Shown in pieces: positions 9,998 to 18,363 of a stretch of 64,000 nucleotides of DNA. The first letter of the stretch is position 1; each line of letters opens with the position of its first letter. The notes under the pieces were generated by a model. That model had not been told where the DNA came from. It was given only the letters and a program-made list of their open reading frames with translations, and searched no databases. The stretch comes from Marinobacter panjinensis (GTDB lineage Bacteria; Pseudomonadota; Gammaproteobacteria; Pseudomonadales; Oleiphilaceae): positions 930,001 to 994,000 of the forward strand of contig NZ_SZYH01000001.1 in NCBI RefSeq assembly GCF_005298175.1, read 5' to 3'. Position numbers and translations under genes: made by a program.

Positions 9998-10459
9998 ATG
10001 GCGGACATTCATATTGAAGAGTTCTACAAGGACGCCGCAATCGCCCTGGTTCAACTCTACAACGCCTTCCCCCGCCGGGTGAACCTGTTCGTGGAAGACA
10101 TTGCCGGCCCCGACGAGCCGGATGAATTCGGGCTGCACAGCAAGCGGCATATGGCGTGTTTCGGCACCCTGCTGTGGCTGGCTGAAGAAAATCTGCTGCG
10201 TTTCGTGGACACCATCCGCCAGGAAGCCCTGGATCAGGCCGTGCTCACCCAGGAGGCGTTCGTTCGCCTGAGCTCACCAGCCAGCCCGGATCTGCAGGAG
10301 GAAGCCGCTGCCGAAAGCAGTCGGGACCTGCCACCGGCGATCCGTGAGGACTTCTCCACCCACATTCACATGCTCCGCACCGCCCTTCGAAGTGGCAGCT
10401 CCGCCAAAATCAGCCGCGTGATGCAGGCTACGTTCTTTCGTGACAAGGCCGATCATTAA
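9998..10459 (+). CDS. Hypothetical cytosolic protein between alaA and htpX
   Basis: 153 residues, no signal peptide or membrane segment. The first half has a compact helical look (FYKDAAIALVQLYNAFPRR, RHMACFGTLLWLAEENLLRF). The middle is acidic (about residues 95-115) and the end is helical. It starts 11 bases after alaA and is probably cotranscribed with it. P. aeruginosa has an unnamed gene (PA2829) in the same position. I do not recognise a domain and give no function. Confidence 0.8.
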   Translation: MADIHIEEFYKDAAIALVQLYNAFPRRVNLFVEDIAGPDEPDEFGLHSKRHMACFGTLLWLAEENLLRFVDTIRQEALDQAVLTQEAFVRLSSPASPDLQEEAAAESSRDLPPAIREDFSTHIHMLRTALRSGSSAKISRVMQATFFRDKADH

Positions 10460-10556
10460 ATCGGTGTAAGCCTGTTGAACATGGCGACACAAGCCACATA
10501 TAAGCTTGCAGGTACAAGCCGCTGTCTGCGGCTGACGATTCAACAGGGAATTCAAG

Positions 10557-11438
10557 ATGCGTATTCTGCTTTTTCTTGCTACCAACCTGGCAGTCATCCT
10601 GGTTGCCAGCTTCACCCTGAGACTGCTGGGCGTCGACAGCTACCTCGCCCAGAACGGGATCCAGTACGGCTCGCTGTTGGCCTTCGCGGCCGTTTTTGGC
10701 TTTGCCGGCGCCATAGTCTCGCTGCTGATTTCCAAGCCCATGGCCAAATGGAGCACCAAGGCCAAAGTGATCGAATCACCCAGAACCCCGGCTGAACGCT
10801 GGCTGGTGGATACCGTGCGGGATCTGGCCAAGAATGCCGGCATCGGCATGCCCGAGGTGGCCATCTTCCCCGCATCCCAGTCCAACGCCTTTGCGACGGG
10901 GTGGAACAAGAACAACTCTCTGGTGGCGGTCAGTGAGGGCCTGCTGCACCGCTTCAACAAGGACGAGATCCGTGCGGTGCTGGGCCATGAAATCGGCCAC
11001 GTTGCCAACGGGGACATGGTCACGCTCGCCCTGATTCAGGGCGTGGTCAACACCTTCGTGATTTTCGCATCCCGGGTGATCGGGTCTTTTGTGGACCGTG
11101 TGGTGTTCAAGAACGAGAGCGGCCACGGTATTGGCTTTTTCGTGGTGAGTATTGCAGCAGAGATCGTGCTGGGCATCCTTGCCAGTACCATCGTGTTCTG
11201 GTTCTCCCGCCGCCGGGAATACCGGGCCGACATTGCGGGCGCCCAACTGGCAGGCCGTGGCGCCATGATCAATGCCCTGGCCCGGCTAAAACAGGAGAGC
11301 GAAGTGCCCGACCAGATGCCCGAAAGCCTGCAGGCGTTTGGCATCAACCGGGGTGCACGGGCGGGACTCAGCGCCCTGTTCATGACCCACCCGCCCCTTG
11401 AGAGACGAATTGAGGCACTGCAAACAGCGCAGCTGTAA
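10557..11438 (+). CDS. htpX: Membrane protease HtpX
   Basis: 293 residues, M48 family zinc metalloprotease of the inner membrane that degrades damaged membrane proteins. Two N-terminal helices (about 4-24 and 36-56) precede the cytosolic catalytic domain. The zinc site HEIGH is at H144-E145-xx-H148, in [14 protein letters not shown]. Two more hydrophobic segments follow (about 156-178 and 194-216), then the third-ligand region [17 protein letters not shown]. Length agrees with E. coli HtpX (293). It abuts the convergent pdxB with no gap. Envelope-stress control (CpxR in E. coli) is not visible here. Confidence 0.95.
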   Translation: MRILLFLATNLAVILVASFTLRLLGVDSYLAQNGIQYGSLLAFAAVFGFAGAIVSLLISKPMAKWSTKAKVIESPRTPAERWLVDTVRDLAKNAGIGMPEVAIFPASQSNAFATGWNKNNSLVAVSEGLLHRFNKDEIRAVLGHEIGHVANGDMVTLALIQGVVNTFVIFASRVIGSFVDRVVFKNESGHGIGFFVVSIAAEIVLGILASTIVFWFSRRREYRADIAGAQLAGRGAMINALARLKQESEVPDQMPESLQAFGINRGARAGLSALFMTHPPLERRIEALQTAQL

Positions 11439-12593
11439 CTAGAGCTTCAGCTTGAAGCCAAGGGCCCGGAAAGTATCCTGCATGGACTTGCTGGTGCCCT
11501 TGAGCTGAATCTTGACACTGGAAAACTCCCGCCGCACCGGATAATCCCGGCGCAGCCGGTCAAACGCAGGCCCCCGCTCCTCGGCAGGAAGTGACATGGC
11601 CAGACGCATCCGGGCATCATCCTGACGGGGATCGTAGCAGGATCGTATGGCGATATTCGCCGAACTCATTTCCTGCGCCGCACTGGTGAACGATAGCTTG
11701 GCCAATGCCGGTTCCGGTAAAAACTGTCCCGCCTTCTTGCGGGCAGGCAGGCCCATGTAACGGCTCAGGGCCTGGTAAACCATTTCACTGCCCTGCACCT
11801 TGCCCTCCAGGCTATAACCCGCAATATGGGGCGTGGCAAGCCAGACCTTCTCCAACAGCTCGGCGTGTATGCGCGGCTCCTGTTCCCATACATCTAGCAC
11901 GACCGTGGGGGCATTGGGCTCATCCAGGCGCGCCAGCAAGGCAGAGGTATCGATGACCTCTCCACGGCTGGTATTGATCAGCAGCTGGTGTTCTTTCAAG
12001 GCAGACAATCGATCCTGTCCGAACAGGTGCAGCGTGGCGTGGTCTCCCTCCCGGATCAATGGTGTATGCAGCGTAACTACGTCGCAGGCCATCGCCTCTT
12101 CCAGGCTGACAAAAGCCTGACCGTCGTCGCCTTCCCGTTCGGCGCGTGGCGGGTCACAACACACAACATCGAAATCCAGCCGCTCCAGCTTGTGTGCCAG
12201 CTCTCCACCCACGTTACCGGCACCAATGATACCGACACTGAGCTTTGACCAGTCAGCCACACCGCGCCTTTCGGCATGCAGCGAGATGACCGACAGCACA
12301 TACTCAACCACACTGTTGGCGTTGCAACCGGGTGCTGCTGAAAACGCAATGCCACTGGAGGCCAGCCATTGCTGATCAACGTGGTCTGTACCAATGGTAC
12401 AGGTACCGACGAAGCGCACACGACTGCCTTCCAGTAACGCCTGATTGACCCGGGTAACCGAACGAACCAGCAGGATATCCGCGTTCTGCACGTCAGTTGC
12501 CGACATGGTGCGGCCGGACACGCGGTGTATCTCGCCGATGTCGCCGAAGAAGGAATCCAGCAAGGGTATGTTTTCGTCCGCTACTATCCGCAT
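11439..12593 (-). CDS. pdxB: Erythronate-4-phosphate dehydrogenase
   Basis: 384 residues from the ATG that begins MRIVADENIPLL. It is preceded by GGGAAG with 9-base spacing. An in-frame start 75 bases further up would run into the rhlB 3' end and adds an Ala-rich stretch foreign to the family. PdxB oxidises 4-phosphoerythronate in the DXP-dependent pyridoxal phosphate pathway. The Rossmann motif VGIIGAGNVGGEL, the catalytic Arg in LINTSRGEVID and the His in ATPHIAGYSLEGK are visible. The C-terminal PdxB-specific dimerisation domain follows (about 290-384). It lies 19 bases behind rhlB and is probably cotranscribed with it. Confidence 0.94.
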   Translation of the reverse strand: MRIVADENIPLLDSFFGDIGEIHRVSGRTMSATDVQNADILLVRSVTRVNQALLEGSRVRFVGTCTIGTDHVDQQWLASSGIAFSAAPGCNANSVVEYVLSVISLHAERRGVADWSKLSVGIIGAGNVGGELAHKLERLDFDVVCCDPPRAEREGDDGQAFVSLEEAMACDVVTLHTPLIREGDHATLHLFGQDRLSALKEHQLLINTSRGEVIDTSALLARLDEPNAPTVVLDVWEQEPRIHAELLEKVWLATPHIAGYSLEGKVQGSEMVYQALSRYMGLPARKKAGQFLPEPALAKLSFTSAAQEMSSANIAIRSCYDPRQDDARMRLAMSLPAEERGPAFDRLRRDYPVRREFSSVKIQLKGTSKSMQDTFRALGFKLKL

Positions 12594-12612
12594 GATGTTA
12601 CTTCCCGGCCCT

Positions 12613-13884
12613 TTAGTTCCTGCGTTGGCGCTGATTGCCGCCGCGACCGCCCTGGGGGCGACGGCCACCGCGTTTGCGGGTGATCGGCGGTTTGGCGAGC
12701 ACGGTCATCAGCTCTTCGTCAGGAACAGCTGTGGTCAGCTTCTGGCTAATATAGGACTCGATAGCCGGTAATGAAAAGGCGTCATCCTCACTGGCGAAGC
12801 TGACAGAAACGCCGTGCTTTCCAGCACGACCGGTACGCCCGATACGGTGGACGTAATCCTCGGCATTCTCGGGAAGATTATAGTTGAAAACGTGGGTCAC
12901 ACCGTCAACGTGAATGCCACGCCCTGCCACATCAGTGGCCACCAGCACCTGAATACTGCCTTCCTTGAACTGCTCCAGGGTCTTGAGACGTTTGTTCTGG
13001 GCAATTTCACCGGACATGAGCGCCACCTTGACGCCCTGGTTCCGCAAGTCCTCATCCAGATCACGGCATTGGTCACGGCGATTGGCAAACACCAGGGCCT
13101 TCTCAACCTCCGGGCGCTGGAGGTAGTTCACCAGTACCGGCAGTTTCTCGTCTTCACCTACCAGATAGACGGTCTGTTTCACCCGTTCGGCGGTTTTCTG
13201 TTCCGGCTCGATTTCCACGAACTCAGCGTTGCGGGTCCACATGGAGGCCAGGTTAAGCACATCCTGATTAAAGGTGGCACTGAACAGCAACGTCTGGCGC
13301 TCTTCTTTCGGGGTACATTTGCGGATAATGCGCTTCACATCCGGAATGAACCCCATATCCAGCATCCGGTCTGCTTCGTCCAGGATGAGGATGTCCAGCT
13401 GGTCCAGAAACACGTCCTGGGAGCCCAGGAAATCGATCAGACGCCCCGGCGTGGCCACCAGGATATCGACAATCTCGTTCTGCAACTGGTCACGCTGCTT
13501 GTCGTAGTTCATTCCGCCTACCACGGTGACCACGTTGTGCCCGGTGTAACCGCAGAGCTGCTCGGCATCCTTGGCAATCTGCATCGCCAGTTCCCGCGTG
13601 GGCGCCAGGGCCAGCACTCTGGGTTCCGACGCCAATCGGTCCGTTTCCGGAATCGGTGTTTCCAGCATGCTCTGAATAGCAGTAATCAGAAAGGCTGCGG
13701 TTTTGCCAGTGCCAGTCTGCGCCTGACCGATCAGGTCCTGGCAGGCCAATGTGAACGGGAGGGTTTCTGCCTGGATCGGCGTACAATGCTCAAAGCCGAT
13801 ATCGGTAATGGCATCGAGTACTCTCTGGTCCAGGTTCAGATCTTTGAAAAGTGTTTTGCCGGCTTCGGGTGCGTCAGATGTCAT
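12613..13884 (-). CDS. rhlB: DEAD-box RNA helicase RhlB
   Basis: 423 residues. Motifs in order: Q motif (FEHCTPIQ), I AQTGTGKT, Ia APTRELA, Ib TPGR, II DEAD, III SAT, IV VFANRRDQ, V ATDVAGRGI and VI HRIGRTGRAG. The basic Gly/Arg tail (RKRGGRRPQGGRGG) is typical of RNA-binding RhlB tails. In E. coli RhlB unwinds RNA for the RNase E degradosome; local similarity (HCTPIQAxxLPxTLA, EPEQKT, EDYVHRIGRTGRAG) supports RhlB over RhlE or SrmB. The subfamily call is made by memory of the E. coli and Pseudomonas proteins. Confidence 0.88.
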   Translation of the reverse strand: MTSDAPEAGKTLFKDLNLDQRVLDAITDIGFEHCTPIQAETLPFTLACQDLIGQAQTGTGKTAAFLITAIQSMLETPIPETDRLASEPRVLALAPTRELAMQIAKDAEQLCGYTGHNVVTVVGGMNYDKQRDQLQNEIVDILVATPGRLIDFLGSQDVFLDQLDILILDEADRMLDMGFIPDVKRIIRKCTPKEERQTLLFSATFNQDVLNLASMWTRNAEFVEIEPEQKTAERVKQTVYLVGEDEKLPVLVNYLQRPEVEKALVFANRRDQCRDLDEDLRNQGVKVALMSGEIAQNKRLKTLEQFKEGSIQVLVATDVAGRGIHVDGVTHVFNYNLPENAEDYVHRIGRTGRAGKHGVSVSFASEDDAFSLPAIESYISQKLTTAVPDEELMTVLAKPPITRKRGGRRPQGGRGGNQRQRRN

Positions 13885-13890
13885 ATTGCT

Positions 13891-14469
13891 TCAATTTACC
13901 TCGGTGTCTGTAACGGAACATTCGGGCATCAGGCGCCTGGTCTCTTTGTTCCAGACTTCGTTAAATCCAGCCTCGGTTCCATAAAATAGTCTGAGCGTCT
14001 GAAAAAACTGACCGGCGCGAACCGGGAAGCCATGCTCCAGGTAGTCATTGGCCTGCGCCGTCACATTCCTGCGAAAGGCGTCTTCGTCCCATGCTCCGGT
14101 ACCGGATAGATTGTCGACGCTGATGTGAAAACGAGCGCCTGCTGCAACCGAAAACAGCCATTCCAGGGCCTGGGGGTTTATTTCCGCCTTTTCAAAAGCT
14201 CGCTGCTGTTCCGCGCTGCGGCCATCAGGGCAATACCAATAACCGAAATCCCGGAGTCTGCGCCGGTACTCGCCAGCAATACACCAGTGACTGATTTCAT
14301 GCAGTGCACTGGCATAATAGCCGTGAGCAAAGATAATCTGTGCGAAGCCGTCAGGCTCCGTCGCCGGCAGATACTCGGGTTCATCGCCGCCCCTGACCAG
14401 AACAGTCCGGTACTCATCCCGGAACAGGTCATTAAACAGCATGATAAGATCGTCTGGATCATGTCTCAT
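13891..14469 (-). CDS. epmC: Elongation factor P hydroxylase EpmC (YfcM)
   Basis: 192 residues from the second ATG, which matches the length and N-terminus of E. coli YfcM (182). An ATG 69 bases upstream is possible but would overlap the region before dsbD. EpmC hydroxylates the beta-lysyl-lysine of EF-P. The metal site motif ISHWCIAGE with FGYWYCPDGRS is nearly identical to the E. coli protein, as is the QALEWLFSVAAG segment. No clear Shine-Dalgarno precedes either start. The gene is divergent from dsbD. EpmA and EpmB are not in the window. Confidence 0.9.
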   Translation of the reverse strand: MRHDPDDLIMLFNDLFRDEYRTVLVRGGDEPEYLPATEPDGFAQIIFAHGYYASALHEISHWCIAGEYRRRLRDFGYWYCPDGRSAEQQRAFEKAEINPQALEWLFSVAAGARFHISVDNLSGTGAWDEDAFRRNVTAQANDYLEHGFPVRAGQFFQTLRLFYGTEAGFNEVWNKETRRLMPECSVTDTEVN

Positions 14470-14621
14470 GGGACGGGTATTGTGCGACTTTAGACCGTTC
14501 AATACCAGAGGGAACTTTTGCCTGGTAACTGTGTCCATTGCAACTTGAAGCCGTGCCGTCTCAACCCCCCCCGGATTCGGCGCGGGAGAAACCCGGATCC
14601 ACCAACGGTACTCTATTGACT

Positions 14622-16532
14622 ATGACCGGCAGCAGCACCACAACCTCATGCAGTAATGCCCCTTTCAGGGTTTTGAGCAGCGCATGCCTGTTTCTGGCAT
14701 TGTCTTTTCTCTCAACACTGGCTGCCGGTGCCGGCAGCTCCCTGTTCGGCAACAGCAACGGCTTCCTCCCCGTAGATGAGGCACTGCCATTCAGCTTTAC
14801 CGCGGACAACGGCGCTGTCCTACTGTCCTGGGACATTGCACCTGATCATTACCTGTACCAGGAACGTATCAGCATCAGCAGTGATACCGAGGGTGTCACA
14901 CTGGGTGAACCGGAATTTTCCTATACCGGTACCAACACCGAGGATGAGTTCTTCGGCAAGGTTACCGTCTTCTATGAGCCAGTCGAGGCCCGGGTTCCGG
15001 TAACCCTTCCCGACGGCGTGCGAGAGGCGGAACTGCAGGTGACCTATCAGGGCTGCGCCAACGCCGGGCTCTGTTATCCCCCCCAGACCCGGGACGTGCT
15101 CTACTACGCCAGCGCCGGTGACAACCCGGATGCCACACCAGCCAGCAGCTCAGGGGGTTCCGCTTCCTCCGGCAATGCTCAGCAGCCGCCTGAAGACACG
15201 TCCACTGCAACAGGTCTGGCGGGCTTTCTCGCCAATCAGTCCACTCTTGTAATAGCCGGCCTGTTTTTGCTCCTGGGATTAGGGCTGACGTTCACGCCCT
15301 GTGTGCTACCCATGGTGCCGATCATTTCGTCCCTGGTGTCATCCCGCAACACCAGCACAACAGGCCACGCGCTGCTGCTTTCCTCCAGCTATGTACTTGG
15401 CATGGCCCTCACCTATGCTGCGGCAGGGGTCGTGACCGGGTTACTTGGCGCCAGCTTCAACCTGCAGACCCACCTGCAATCCCCCTGGGTGTTAAGCGTT
15501 TTTGCAGCGCTGTTCGTGGTATTTGCGCTGTCGATGTTCAACCTGTTTGAAATCCAGCTGCCCCGGTTTATCCGCGAACCACTGGACAACGCCAGCCACC
15601 GCCTTACAGGAACCCGCGTAGCCAGTATTTTCGGAATCGGCGCCCTGTCCGCCCTGATTGTGTCTCCCTGTGTTTCCGCACCACTTGCCGGAAGCCTGCT
15701 GTACATCAGCACCACCCAGGACGCGATGATCGGTGGTGTTGCCCTGTTCGCCCTGGGCCTGGGGATGGGCATCCCGCTGATCCTCGTGGCCGTTGGGGGT
15801 CGTAAATTTCTCCCCACCACCGGTCCGTGGATGAACGTTGTCAAAGCATTCTACGGCGTCATGTTGCTGGCGGTCGCCATTTGGCTGGTCGAACGAATGG
15901 TACCCGGATGGGTGGCACTGACCTTGTGGGGATTGCTGGCGGCCATTACGGGCGTGCAGCTGGGCGCTTTTGACGCCGCCGAAGCTGGCTGGGAACGTAC
16001 CCGCAAGGGGATGGGACTGGTTATGTTTGCCTATGGCATAGCACTGCTTGCCGGTGCTGTGTCCGGAGCCAATGATCCACTCAAACCCCTGGCAGCATTC
16101 ACTGCATCAAACCAGCCCATGGCCGGAATCTCCCCGGCAGGCGCTGCGGCCAGCCATGCGGAGTTTATCCGGCTGGAATCACCGGCGGACATTCGTAACG
16201 AGCTCCAGCTGGCCAGCCGGAACGGCACCCCTGTGATGCTCGATTTTTACGCCGACTGGTGCATCTCCTGCAAGGTTATGGAACGCAATGTTTTCAGTGA
16301 CGCTGGCGTTATCCAGGCGCTGGCCCCCTACAAACTCCTGCAACTGGACATGACTGATAACACGCCGGAGCAACAGGCCCTGTTGGACGAGCTGGGCCTG
16401 TTCGGACCGCCGGCTATCCTGTTCTATCACGACACCGGTGCAGAAATGGAATCAGCGCGGGTACTGGGCGAGATGGACCGTGACCAGTTTCTTGGCCATC
16501 TCGATGCACTCGGGATTTCCGGCGAATCCTGA
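14622..16532 (+). CDS. dsbD: Thiol:disulfide interchange protein DsbD
   Basis: 636 residues from the ATG in front of a clear signal peptide (residues about 16-38, ending LAAGAG). An in-frame TTG 84 bases upstream is less likely. Three modules are visible. The periplasmic alpha domain has C145 and C151 (YQGCANAGLCYPP). The eight-helix membrane domain has the cysteine pair C227 (TFTPCVLPM) and C350 (SPCVSAPLAG). The periplasmic thioredoxin domain has C547-I-S-C550 (ADWCISCK). DsbD carries electrons from cytosolic thioredoxin to DsbC/DsbG and to c-type cytochrome maturation. All six redox cysteines are present, so it should be active. Confidence 0.95.
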   Translation: MTGSSTTTSCSNAPFRVLSSACLFLALSFLSTLAAGAGSSLFGNSNGFLPVDEALPFSFTADNGAVLLSWDIAPDHYLYQERISISSDTEGVTLGEPEFSYTGTNTEDEFFGKVTVFYEPVEARVPVTLPDGVREAELQVTYQGCANAGLCYPPQTRDVLYYASAGDNPDATPASSSGGSASSGNAQQPPEDTSTATGLAGFLANQSTLVIAGLFLLLGLGLTFTPCVLPMVPIISSLVSSRNTSTTGHALLLSSSYVLGMALTYAAAGVVTGLLGASFNLQTHLQSPWVLSVFAALFVVFALSMFNLFEIQLPRFIREPLDNASHRLTGTRVASIFGIGALSALIVSPCVSAPLAGSLLYISTTQDAMIGGVALFALGLGMGIPLILVAVGGRKFLPTTGPWMNVVKAFYGVMLLAVAIWLVERMVPGWVALTLWGLLAAITGVQLGAFDAAEAGWERTRKGMGLVMFAYGIALLAGAVSGANDPLKPLAAFTASNQPMAGISPAGAAASHAEFIRLESPADIRNELQLASRNGTPVMLDFYADWCISCKVMERNVFSDAGVIQALAPYKLLQLDMTDNTPEQQALLDELGLFGPPAILFYHDTGAEMESARVLGEMDRDQFLGHLDALGISGES

Positions 16533-16541
16533 CAGATTTAA

Positions 16542-16781
16542 TCAGCTGCCGCGGCGGATAAAGAACACAAAGTCTTTTTCATCTTCGCCGCTGTATACCA
16601 GTTCATGGTCAAGAAACTGACAGAATCGCGGAATGTCCCGGGTTGTGGAAGGATCCGTTGCCACTACCTTCAACACGGCACCGGGGCTGATCTCGACAAT
16701 CCGGTTGTGTAACATCATGACCGGTTCAGGGCAAAACAGCCCCCGGGCATCCAGTTCTGCGTCATAATCCGGGTGTCCCAA
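16542..16781 (-). CDS. tusA: TusA-family sulfur carrier (TTG start)
   Basis: 79 residues from a TTG start, the length of E. coli TusA (81). The start is decided by a perfect AGGAGG (16789-16794, minus strand) with 7-base spacing; the first in-frame ATG upstream has no such site. The carrier Cys is in [13 protein letters not shown], the CPxP motif of the family. TusA accepts persulfide sulfur from IscS for tRNA 2-thiouridine and molybdenum cofactor pathways. A neighbouring tusBCD set is absent, so the protein could also belong to the wider SirA-like group. Divergent from the ABM-fold gene. Confidence 0.85.
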   Translation of the reverse strand: MGHPDYDAELDARGLFCPEPVMMLHNRIVEISPGAVLKVVATDPSTTRDIPRFCQFLDHELVYSGEDEKDFVFFIRRGS

Positions 16782-16868
16782 CGTCTGTCCTCCTGAAATT
16801 CCACCTGAAATTTGAAAAATACGTGCTAAATTATTGTTTATAGTTGTCAAAACAATACGAGGTAATCA

Positions 16869-17156
16869 ATGATCCGGGTACTGATTGAACGCCATATTGC
16901 CGAATCGCTTGAAGCCGCTTACGAGGAGAGATCCCGCAAGGTTCTTCAGAACGCCGTAAGTGCACCAGGCTTTGTGTCCGGTGAAACCCTTGTGGACACC
17001 CACGATTCGAACCATCGATTTACCCTTGCCAACTGGCGCTCGGAAGCCGACTGGCAACGCTGGTTCCAGTCCGAAGAACGCCGGGAGCTGATGGCTGAGC
17101 TGATCCCAATGATGGACCGGGAGGAAATCATCACGGTACTGCAACACAGTAACTGA
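16869..17156 (+). CDS. Small antibiotic-biosynthesis-monooxygenase (ABM) fold protein
   Basis: 95 residues, one ferredoxin-like ABM domain: MIRVLIERHI, SAPGFVSGETLVD, FTLANWRSEADWQRWFQSEERRELM. Such small dimeric proteins include quinol monooxygenases and heme-degrading enzymes, but no residues specific to a subgroup are evident. The ATG follows ACGAGGTAATCA. A 73- to 87-base A/T-rich spacer to the divergent tusA must contain both promoters. The specific reaction is unknown. Confidence 0.8.
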   Translation: MIRVLIERHIAESLEAAYEERSRKVLQNAVSAPGFVSGETLVDTHDSNHRFTLANWRSEADWQRWFQSEERRELMAELIPMMDREEIITVLQHSN

Positions 17157-17173
17157 TACCGTGGTAATGGCCT

Positions 17174-18250
17174 TCAGCCGAGTCGCTCGACAAAGCAGGT
17201 AATCTCCTCACGGTCATGATAGAGGTGGCGGGCCCTGATACGGAAGTTCATTTCGGTCCGGGCCAGCCCCTGCTCCAGAATATCCCGGCAAATCAACCAC
17301 TCGTCGTACCGTTTTTTCATTGGCAGCTTCAAGTTGAACACCGTGTAGCGACACAGTTTCTGATTCAGCCAGTCCACTGCCAGTGCCGCGGTACGCCGAG
17401 GATGATCGACGATATCGCAGACCATCCAGTCCACCCCTCTCCTGGGCCGCCACTGATAGCCATCAGCTTCAATATGTTCGACGTGGCCGGAAGCCATCAG
17501 GTCGCCATTCATTGGCCCGTTATCAACCGCGGTTACCATCATACCCTGCCTGACCAGTTGCCATGTCCAGCCACCGGGAGCCGCACCCAGATCCACCGCC
17601 TGTTTTCCGCCGCCCAGGTAGTCCAGTTCCACCTCCGGGGGCAGAAACACCTTCCAGGCTTCTTCCAGCTTCAGTGCCGAGCGGCTGGGCGCCGAGGCCG
17701 GCAAGCGCAAACGTGGAATCCCGCTGACAAAGCGGGCCCGGTTACCCGCCACACTGACACCTGCAATAACCCGGTCAAAGCCAAGCAGCAGCAACTCCAG
17801 ACGGGCCGGCGAGTCCGCCCTGGGGTCAGGCTGCAATAAGCCCGCTCCTCGCAGGCCCTTCGAAAGCGGCGACACCCATTTGCGGGCAAAATTGCCAAGA
17901 TCCGGGTCGCTGTTGTTTTCAGGCAAACGGATTTCCACCCGCGCACAGGGTGGAATTTCAGCATCCGCCGACTTCAGGCCATCAATAACGGCACCCACAC
18001 GGTCCGCAGGCGGCAACGCCACCTCCGCCAGAACGACAAACCAGTCCCTGACGAATACCAGCGAGTGGATGGACAACCGGGCCAGCAGAGTATCCGCCAG
18101 GGCCGGGCCGGGAAGGTTGAAAATAACGAAGCCCCGGGAATTTCCGGGCTCGAAGTAGCCGTAGACACCCTGTGCTGCAGCTGCATCGGTAATCTCCCGG
18201 CCTGCTTCTGTTTCGAAGCCTGGCCGGCAGAAGGCAATCAGTTGTTCCAT
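17174..18250 (-). CDS. rlmM: 23S rRNA 2'-O-ribose methyltransferase RlmM (C2498)
   Basis: 358 residues; E. coli RlmM has 366. The protein starts with MEQLIAFCRPGFE as in the family. A THUMP-like N-terminal part is followed by a Rossmann methyltransferase with the SAM motif VDLGAAPGGWTWQL (about residue 217). D and K catalytic positions are visible in WMVCDIVDHP and FNLKLPMKKRYDEW. RlmM methylates C2498 in the peptidyl transferase region of 23S rRNA before ribosome assembly is finished. Its end is 18 bases from the convergent ABM gene. Confidence 0.93.
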   Translation of the reverse strand: MEQLIAFCRPGFETEAGREITDAAAAQGVYGYFEPGNSRGFVIFNLPGPALADTLLARLSIHSLVFVRDWFVVLAEVALPPADRVGAVIDGLKSADAEIPPCARVEIRLPENNSDPDLGNFARKWVSPLSKGLRGAGLLQPDPRADSPARLELLLLGFDRVIAGVSVAGNRARFVSGIPRLRLPASAPSRSALKLEEAWKVFLPPEVELDYLGGGKQAVDLGAAPGGWTWQLVRQGMMVTAVDNGPMNGDLMASGHVEHIEADGYQWRPRRGVDWMVCDIVDHPRRTAALAVDWLNQKLCRYTVFNLKLPMKKRYDEWLICRDILEQGLARTEMNFRIRARHLYHDREEITCFVERLG

Positions 18251-18363
18251 CCGTCACCTGAACCGGGTTCCCATCGGGAACCCTTAAATTTGAAACTGTT
18301 TAACATCCACACGGCTCGCAATTGACTACACTATCCAGCTTTCCGTTGGCAGGAATACCTTGA

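Noticed and set aside
12814..13989. Long plus-strand open frame (391 codons) opposite rhlB and epmC
   Set aside because: It mirrors the intact DEAD-box helicase on the other strand, has no recognisable domain, and high GC at third codon positions makes such antisense frames common.
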